Below are positions 56,560 through 64,000 of a DNA stretch of 64,000 nt, one piece after another; position 1 is the stretch's first letter, and each line of letters begins with the position of its first letter. This DNA is from Rehmannia glutinosa (lineage: Eukaryota; Streptophyta; Magnoliopsida; Lamiales; Orobanchaceae), in contig CM071935.1 of NCBI GenBank assembly GCA_016081115.2, positions 49,421,150-49,485,149 of the forward strand, read 5' to 3'. The notes below the pieces were generated by a model, which was given only the letters and a program-made list of their open reading frames with translations, made no database searches and was not told the origin of the DNA. A program made the translations under genes and the position numbers.

Positions 56560-57330
56560 TGAAAGGAACAAAGTTTGGGAATTGGTTCAAAGACCTACTC
56601 ACCAAAATATCATGGTAATAAGTGGGTATTCAGAATCAAGATGAATGAAGAAGGATCTATAGTCAGAAATAAAGTAAGATTGGTAGCCAAAGATATTGCC
56701 AAGAAGAACGTACAGAATTTTATGAAACATTTTCTCTAGTAGTTAGATTGGAAGCCATAAGGATGTTTCTTGCCTATGCAGCACACAAGAACTTCATTGT
56801 TTATCAAGTGGATGTAAAGAATGCATTTCTTAATGGACTATTGGAGAAAGAAGTTTTTGTTGAACTATCTCAAGGTTTTGCGCAAAAGACCATTGGAGAT
56901 AAAGTGTACAAACTCAAGAAGGTACTTTATGGATTGAAACAAGCTCCAAGAGCCTGGTATAATACATTGTCTCAATTCCTTATAGACAATAGATTTACCA
57001 AAGGAAAGGTTGACAGAACACTCTTCAAAATTCAAGATGGAGAGAGCATCTTGCTTGTTCAAGTCTATGTGGATGACATCATTTTTTGATCCACAAACAA
57101 GGAATTATGAGATAAATTCTCAAAAATGATGCAAGCAACGTTTGAGATGAGCATGATGGGATAATTAAAATTCTTTGTAGGACTTAAAGTAAAGTGGATG
57201 AAGGATGGAACTTTCCTAAGCCACACCAAGTACACCAGAGATTTAATGCAGAAGTTTGGTATGGAAGAGAAGCCATCTGTGAAAATTCCAATGAACACAT
57301 CAATCAAAATTGATATTGAGATATTTGAAA
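56560..57330 (+). pseudogene. Copia reverse transcriptase of the SIRE-like element
   Basis: It starts at about 56575 (VWELVQRPTHQNIMV...) with frameshifts. From 56748 a 113-codon frame is open: RMFLAYAAHKNFIVYQVDVKNAFLNG, EVFVELSQGF, YGLKQAPRAWYNTL, SILLVQVYVDDIIF. The catalytic YVDD is intact. A stop follows, then QATFEMSMMG, FFVGLKVKWMKDGTFLSHTKYTRDLM and VKIPMNTS with more stops. This is the only reverse transcriptase in the window with its active-site pair unchanged, although stops still block a full protein. Confidence 0.9.
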
Positions 57331-57500
57331 CAAAGTCAAGAAGTTGGATTGTTGTATGTAAAAGAAGGAGGCTTCAAGTTGATTGGATATTCAGATTCAG
57401 ATTATGTTGGATATAGAGTTTACAGGAAGAGTACATATGGTACATGTCAACTGCTTGAAAGAGTACATCTGGTACAAAACGGGGTCATTTTCAGTTAAGC
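57331..57500 (+). pseudogene. Copia RNase H, truncated
   Basis: The frame 57310-57498 reads ILRYLKQSQEVGLLYVKEGG, LIGYSDSDYVGYRVYRKSTYGTC. This is the opening of Copia RNase H with its first catalytic Asp. Homology ends near 57480, so the C-terminal half, including the later catalytic residues, is deleted. Confidence 0.85.
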
Positions 57501-57838
57501 GGGAATGTTTTTAAGATGATATCAACATCATTTAATGCGACATAGTAAAACCTGCTACAAAAACCTTATGATTGGCCACTAATATTATGGGCATTTAATG
57601 CTAGCAATTAAAGGCATTTCACCAAATAAAATATCAACTATTGAATAATTTTCAAATTTGCATGATCCCAAAAATGTCTCTTCACATTTCATATATATCG
57701 GAACAATCATTTTCTCTCTCTTCACACTTACATTCAGTCATTTTCTTTCTCTTCACACTTACGTTCAAAACTTTAAAAAATCCAAATTCTCTCTGTGAAG
57801 AAACTTTTGTTCGAAATCTCAATCTTTTAAAAATCACC

Positions 57839-60800
57839 ATGGCACATAAGAAACCTCAAGCTCCGCTCTCGACTTCGCCAAGTTATCTAAGAAAGTGTAC
57901 TCAGATGCTCTTATTGACACTGGAGGGTTTGTCAAGCAATCAGTGGGCCAAGGAAGGGCTAAGAAGATTCTCAAACACTTGGAAAAATTGGGACATTTGA
58001 AGTTCATTTCTTTGCAGATGCCACATACATACCTCGAAGAAGTGGCGATGTTCTACTTAAATGCCTTTGTTCATGATGATGGTATTCATTCCTCTGTGAA
58101 TGGTAAAGAAGTCAAGATCACTACAGCAGACTTAACTGAACTGCTTCATCTTCCCAGCAGCAGACGTAGAGCTGAAGGACTATGAGTTCAATCTTTAGAA
58201 AATTCGGGAGGAGATTGTTGTAGAGGAGGTAGCTTCTAAGTTTAATGCGTCAACTACAAAGGTTGTAATCAAGGAGGAATACCAAAAGCTCATGGATGTG
58301 GTATGAAAGTGCGTGGATATTAAGTTTGGCTCTTACAATCAGTTGTCCCTCGCGAAGCTGACTATAATGGCAGCCATCTTAGAAGAATTGGAGGTGAATT
58401 GAAGTGAATGTATGTACATCACGTGAAGGTAGCTGAAAGGAAGTTCAAGAATACCTTGGGCTATGGGATAATCCTTGGTTCGTCCTCTGAGGAAGGGAAA
58501 GCCATTCCAAGTAAACAAACGACTATTTAAGGGCAACTTGTCAGCTTCTTAGATGAAGGCCCATGCAAAGACATGGGCACGTTTGAGAGGGAAACAACTA
58601 AATTCGTTCCATTGGCCACAACTGCTCCGGTACCATCAGTTCCGAAGAAGTGCAGAACAGTTGCTCCACGTAAGCCAACTATTAAGAAATAGAAGACTCA
58701 GCCGCAGAGCGGGCTAAGAGATGAACCTGAAGAATCAGCTGTTAGGGTTGAAGCTAAAGATTCTGAGGAAACAGAATCCATTGAAATTCCATTGGAGAGG
58801 CGGTCCAAGAGGAATCAAGACAAACAGGCTGGTGCAGCTGCACCTGGGATTGAAGAAAGAGTTGCAGTAGAGTCGACTGCTATAGAAACAGTTGTAGTTA
58901 GGCCAGATGAAGTAAATGGTCAAGGAAACAGCTGCAATGGTCATTGAAAATACAGTTGTGGAGACCATTGATGAATCTATTATGGATGTTAGGCCACAAG
59001 AAGAAGAAGAGATAATTGTCAGAAATGAAGCTTTGCCTGAAGAAACTGAGTTCCCTGTTTACCCTGATATTGAGACTAGATTGTATATTTGAAGAAGGTG
59101 GAAGCTGAGCAAGAGCTGATATCAATTTGAGAGGCCAGAGATGATCAAGGACGAATAATGACTTCTGGACTTCTTAAAAAATGCTTCAGTGACACATGCC
59201 TTGGATGAGGCTTACTTTCCCAGGTGTTGTATGAAAAAAATAGTAGGAAAGGGAGAAGACACTAAAAAAGGGAAAGAGTGCAGCTGAGACCCATCAGTGT
59301 CCCTTCACAGCTGCAACCATTCCAAATGTGTACAACAGTGATGAAGAAGGAGAAAATGGTGGTGATGCAGTAGAGGCTGCACAACTAAGGCTAGTTATAA
59401 ATGAATCTCGTGAGATGGCTGAGAGAGCACAACAGACTGGGCTGGGGAAACATCTTTTCCCACCGTAATTATTGAGGAGTGATGAGAGGCACAATTGCTC
59501 TCTCATCACCATCTCACTCCCAATCTCATGAAGACCTTGAAAATATGGGAACTGATGATGAACCTGGAGTAGTAGTGGTTAATTTGCTTGAGAATGTTGA
59601 AGATATGCCAATGGGGAACCCTGCTGAGCCAACCCCAAAAATAGATACACAATTAGCTGAAACTCGTGAATCAACTAGTCCCCTGTAACCGTTGGCCCCA
59701 CTACGACACAAAATCTATCAGCTATTGAGACAACTGATGGGGAAACTGAGCACACTACAACCCAAGTATCGTACGAAATTCTTGAAAGGGTTGTAGGGGA
59801 ACAAGAAGGAATGGAGTCAGGAGGCGAAGTAGCTGAAGTTGTGGAAGAAGTTGGAAGTTCTGAGCAGGCCCATGAAGTTTAGAAACTGAGGCACATGTTG
59901 GAATAGATGTTGAAGCCACAATAGTTGAGATAATTGTTTGCACTGAAAGTGCAATCCCAATAGTTGAGACTGCTGAGGATGCCAATGTTGCTGAAGACCC
60001 AACAGCGGTTGAGACTGCGGTAGGAATTGTACAAGACCCTATAGCGGTCGAGATTACTACAGGGAATGGAGATGCAATCAGGGAAATCTGGCTGTGGATC
60101 AGAATCCGGTATCAAAGTTTGTTGAGCTTGTTGATGAGTCAATGCAAGTAGTTGCGCCAGCTGAGACAGACCGTGAAAATCCCTTCAATCCAGTTGAATT
60201 AGAAAGGCTAGAATCAGAGGCAACCGACTTAGAATCAGAAAACTCAGCTGACGAGATGGAAATTAGTGAATCAGCTGAATCAGATCAAGAGAAAGATGAT
60301 CCCGTGGAAAGCTAATCTAGCTAAGGCACAAAGAGTTGTTTGTTAGGGTAAAGAGGCAAGTAATCCCGTGAAGATAGAGTGGGATCTTCCTCAACTCCTT
60401 TTGACACTTTAATAATGTTAAATTTTGAATTTAGATAAGAGGTCACTTTTGAAAGATCTGAGGATGAAGATATGTTTCATGCACATGTAGAAGCTGAAGA
60501 TCTCAATATTTCATATGAATTAAGGATCATTCCCTATGAGCATGACTTTGAATTTGTTGTAGATGATAACAGTGAACAAGCTGCGAAATTTCGCACAGTT
60601 CGCTTTATGTTTGGGGAAATGGCAGAGTTGCAATAAGGCTTTATAGATTTGTTCAAACGGATCGATAATCATGATGGGATAACATTTGTCATCTGGGGCA
60701 TAACCCTAAGGATCAAGGAATGGACCTCTCAAACAAAGGCTCTCCGAAGAGAGCAAATGGGATATTTCCATCAGTTGTTACAATAAATTGCTAGTGTGAG

Positions 60801-61950
60801 AAGCAGATCAATTAGAATTTCATAGATGGCAGTGAGATCATATGAATCGGATGGAAACAAGTCACTTAAGTGATATGGAGCTGCTTCAGACAAATATGGA
60901 AAAGAAGTTTGAGTATATGGAAATAATGGTTCAGCTTCAGTCACACAGCTACCGATTCTATGATGGAAATGAAATTAAATTTTATTTTAAAGAATATTCG
61001 GCCATCATCCCATGTTGATGCCAAAAAAGGGGAAGGAATTGTAGTACCCCTACAACATCTGACAAAGGTACAAGCACAGGCTCTTCAATTCTTTCTCAAA
61101 TCTCATCATCTCTATCAGCTGATGAAAAAGTTGAACTTGCACTGCAAAAGTAAAGAAAAGCAATTGCTTTGAAAAAATCAAAGGAGAAGATCGCAAAACG
61201 TGATAAGAAACAAGAATATAGAATTGAACACCTAAGATAGCAATATGGTGGACCACCAACAGGGTCACTTCCCCAGGATCGTTCAAACGAAGAGTTTGAT
61301 ACTCTATTATCCAAGTGATACTATCTAGGGATGGAGATTTCTGATGCATGGGACTTGTATTGGGAGAAAGGTCTTGATGATATTGAGCAAACTAGGAAGC
61401 AGCCAACTCAAAGTCTGAAAACTAAGAATCAACTGACTTCTAAAAGTTAGTAGACACACAACAGCCAAGTTTCCAGAGGTGGCAGCCATGCTGCAGAGAG
61501 AAGTGCTGAAAGATGAAGAAGCTCTGAAAGAGTCAGAGGCTGAGGAAGAGACTCATCCTCTGGTGGGAGAGGTAGAAGTTCTCCACCAAGAAGAGGAGGT
61601 GCAGTTGTGTCCTATAATCCCTTGAAAAGAGATGCGCCATATTGGCTCGGTCTTTGGGAAGCTCTAAGGAGAGAAGATGAGCGAAGAGGTAATGAAATGG
61701 CAAGACAATTTGAAAGGCAAGAATTGGAACTAAGAAGAAAAGAATAAGAGGAGAAAAGAAGAAAAAGAGAAGAAGAGCAAAAGAGAAGACAACAAAAGAG
61801 ATAGCGGGAAAGTTGTCAAGATTTTATACATTTACAATTCATTTGTAATATACACTATAATGTAAGTGCTTGAATATACATGAATCGAATTATTATATTC
61901 ATTTTCAATTATTTATTTTTTCGGCACATATGTTGTAGAAAGTTTTGGCA
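57839..61950 (+). pseudogene. third ORF (env-like/plant transposon protein) of the SIRE-like element
   Basis: It starts at the ATG at 57839. An open block at 57895-58185 reads KKILKHLEKLGHLKFISLQM, VAMFYLNAFVHDDGIHSSVNGKEVKITTADLTELLHLPS, the opening of the plant transposon domain seen in SIRE-type third ORFs. Decayed blocks follow: acidic, Val/Glu/Thr-rich repeats (about 58700-60300, for example IVETAEDANVAEDPTAVETA), a further block near 60540-60640, and a Lys/Glu/Arg-rich coiled-coil end. A strongly basic tail with RRKEEEE-type runs lies near 61740-61800. Many stops are present. A role in transmission has been proposed for such ORFs, but no signal peptide or membrane segment is visible here. 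Confidence 0.75.
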
Positions 61951-61955
61951 TCAAC

Positions 61956-61969
61956 AAAATGGGGGAAAT
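61956..61969 (+). promoter_or_regulatory. polypurine tract of the SIRE-like element
   Basis: AAAATGGGGGAAAT directly upstream of the last LTR copy. Confidence 0.8.
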
Positions 61970-62480
61970 TGTTAGGAAAATTATTTTATGCATTTTGATG
62001 ATGCTTAGAAAACCTTGTATTAGGAAGTTGGCATACCCCCATTCTGTATGTAAATTGTACTTTGTAATAGATAGATTATTAGCTGAGTCAAATAGCAGCT
62101 AAGTAGATTTGCGGAAGGCTTGCTGAAGGATGCATATAAGAATAAGTAGATTCAAAACTGAGTTGATTAAGAAGACTTTTAGTAAACTACATCAGCCAAG
62201 TCTTTTTGAAGACATACAACAGAGTCAACTATGGAATAATAGAGATGACACAAGTCAAAGGGGTAAAATAACTGAAGGACTCAGAAACAGTTGAAAAGAG
62301 TCTGTTGTATTAAAGTCAAAGAACTTACATGTTTTGGTAATGGAGACATACCTACAACCTTAAAGTGTTCCTATTGAATGAGTGCAAGAAGAATAAGCAG
62401 ATGGGAAGCTTGCAGAACTCTGACATCTTTTCAGAAGCCTGCAAATATCAGATAGACAAGGTTGGGTCAACATCAAAGCT
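61970..62480 (+). repeat. 3' LTR of the SIRE-like element, truncated
   Basis: It starts TGTTAGGAAAATTATTT, close to the 5' LTR, and aligns to it until 'catcaaagct' (43588 in that copy). Then unrelated DNA follows, so about 0.9 kb of LTR is missing. Confidence 0.87.
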
Positions 62481-63130
62481 GCACCACTTAGTAGAATTTT
62501 AACATATAATATAATTCCATTTTCCACCAATGGAAACCACTTAATATTTTGTCAAAAAAAAATCGGTCAACACCCAATTTTAACAAACCAAAATTCCAAC
62601 AAAAAACATTACTCGCATAAGAGTGAGACAACGCAAAAACAAATAAATAACCAAAGGAAACTACAAAAATAAAATGATTATCCTTATCCTCCACCAGAGG
62701 ATGGGAAAGAAATTGTGATTTTAGCCTTTTGTGGATCTTCTTCGAGATTTGAGAGAAGAGAAAAAATATTGTTGGAAATACGTTAGTGAATTACATCACT
62801 TTAATCTAGGAGCCTTCATATCGAATTATCAGAATTAAAGACTAGATTGTGGAAGCGTACCTGAATCCATCGTAATTGTTTATTGGGATTTAGCCTTCTA
62901 GATCTACACGTCTCGAAACTCTTCAGAGAATCCTTTAGCTTTTCTCCATATGTATCTATCTGACGATGGGATAGCAATAGAATACCATCGACGTATGACC
63001 TAGGGAGCATAATAATTGTGCTATATTGGGTATCTTATTTCAGCCTATCATTAAAATAGGAATAACCTATTAAATATCTACATATTAAAGGTTCACACCC
63101 TATTAGATACATCAAAGACCAATTCCTTAA
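62481..63130. other. unassigned DNA
   Basis: It has no ORF of note and no repeat partner in the window. It lies between the truncated 3' LTR and the repeat-rich stretch at the right end. Confidence 0.4.
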
Positions 63131-64000
63131 ACCTTAGGGAAATGTACACAATTGCCCCATTTTCTGGAAATAAAAATAGCCTTTTACGCTTCCCGGTACT
63201 TTTCTGGATAAATTTATACTCCTGCCCTTGTTTGAACTAATTTACGCTCCGGCCAAATTTTTCGGACTTTTTAACGTTATTGTTTAAAGATTGTTTCGAA
63301 CATGTTTCTTCTAATAAAATTTCAAAGAAAAAATAAATTTTGCCTGTTAAATAATCCATTTTATACTCAAAATCTTATAATAAATCAAGAAATATAGACA
63401 TAAAACAACACATATTAAAATCAAACAAATCAAAAATATTATAGAACAACTTGATTAAAAAAACACAATTCAATTTTTGATCCAATGCCTGAAAACATAA
63501 AAAACATGGAAACAACCAAGAAACAATATAGAAACAAATTGGAAACAATATAGAAAATAGCATTTGAGCAAAAACAGCTTAAAAATAGGTAAAAATTATA
63601 TTTAAACATCAGAAACTACGTGGACACAACAAAGAAACACCAGAACAACATTTGAAAAGGGTATGAAAACAACCCAAAAATAAGGTAAAAAATATTAAAA
63701 ACACCACATGAATAAAAAGACCTTAAAAATATGTAAAAGTTGTATTTACACAATGAAAACTACGTGGAAACAACAAAAAATAATTATTAGAACAACATTA
63801 AAAATATCATAGAACAACACAAGAACAATAGAAACAATGTACAAAATAATACATGAACAAAAAAGAACATAAAAAATAGGTAAAAGTTGTTTTGAAACAT
63901 CGAAACAACATTGAAACAACAAAAAAAAATCTAAACAAAATATATAACATATAAGTAATATAGGAACTCAAAAACCCGAAACAAACGTAAAAATAAATAT
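63131..64000 (-). repeat. GAAACA-rich tandem repeat region, probable MULE noncoding DNA, running off the window
   Basis: From 63131 phrases like 'ttacgctt', 'cccggtact' and 'gggaaatgtacacaattgcccc' resemble the ends of Ulp1-type MULEs. From about 63440 a degenerate repeat with about 145-bp period occurs: the word AAAAATAGGTAAAA starts at 63581, 63725 (ATATGT variant) and 63872, each followed by an 'AAACTACGTGGA/AACAAC' segment. GAAACA and GAACAACA words appear dozens of times. On the minus strand this mirrors the TGTTTC-rich introns of the gene at 10923-14813, so it may be part of a third MULE. Confidence 0.5.

Larger units (their letters stand above)
43092..62480 (+). mobile_element. older SIRE-like Copia element hosting nested insertions
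   Basis: The host element reads LTR (43092-44434), gag (44435-46087), a 5-bp site CTATG/CTATA holding a solo LTR with element B inside (46088-54745), protease to RNase H (54890-57500), third ORF (57839-61950) and a truncated 3' LTR (61970-62480). The three LTR copies share the opening TGTTAGGAAAATTATT (TATTAGG at 43092). A polypurine tract precedes the last LTR. The coding parts join sensibly across the nested insertions. Decay is heavy: deletion of the primer site and gag N-terminus, many stops, and an RNase H cut short. No target duplication can be seen because the right LTR is truncated. Confidence 0.85.

Overview
This window is plant nuclear DNA, most likely from a eudicot. It consists almost entirely of nested and decayed transposable elements, and I recognise no intact host gene. 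The plant assignment rests on the element types: SIRE-like Copia elements with a third ORF, an Athila-type Gypsy element, MULEs carrying Ulp1-like protease genes, CACTA and hAT elements, Tourist-like MITEs and an L1-type LINE. I cannot name the species.

Layout. 1-2715: a MULE relic with an Ulp1-like protease gene (+) converging on a MURA transposase (-). 3150-10593: Copia element 'A' (-), target duplication ATAAA/GTAAA, with gag and a third ORF but no pol. 10594-16312: a second MULE with the same convergent layout (DUF1985/Ulp1-type gene +, MURA -). 16385-19870: the 5' end of a minus-strand Gypsy element (gag piece, primer site, LTR), its LTR split by a 1.5-kb CACTA element (target duplication CTT). 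19870-21990: a minus-strand retroelement relic interrupted by a 1,075-bp hAT element (8-bp duplication CCACTCGG). 22003-22621: two Tourist-like MITEs (TAA duplications). 22769-23936: a second CACTA element. 24193-36331: a 12.1-kb Athila-like Gypsy element (-) with a perfect CTAGT duplication. 36337-41723: a LINE (-). 43092-62480: an older SIRE-like Copia element (+). A solo LTR of its own family sits in its gag/pro region, and Copia element 'B' (46547-53794, duplication AAGCC, same family as A) sits inside that solo LTR. 62481-64000: unassigned DNA, then a repeat-rich stretch resembling MULE noncoding DNA.

None of these elements looks autonomous. A and B have complementary deletions: A keeps the third ORF and lost pol, while B keeps a piece of reverse transcriptase and lost the third ORF. 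Three of the four reverse-transcriptase domains have lost a residue of the catalytic Asp-Asp pair.

The most unusual signal is in the LTRs of A and B. Each of the four LTRs carries, downstream of the TATA box, an array of eight short hairpins spanning exactly 244 bp. The stems differ from hairpin to hairpin but stay self-complementary, and nearly all share the loop GTGGT. G-U-type pairs occur only in the sense orientation, which suggests a structured RNA leader. Upstream, the U3 regions hold clusters of GACCGGTC palindromes that vary in copy number. The Athila element independently carries a different GC-rich dyad module (GGCACGG-N-CCGTGCC) in its LTRs, in its spacers and inside its coding region.
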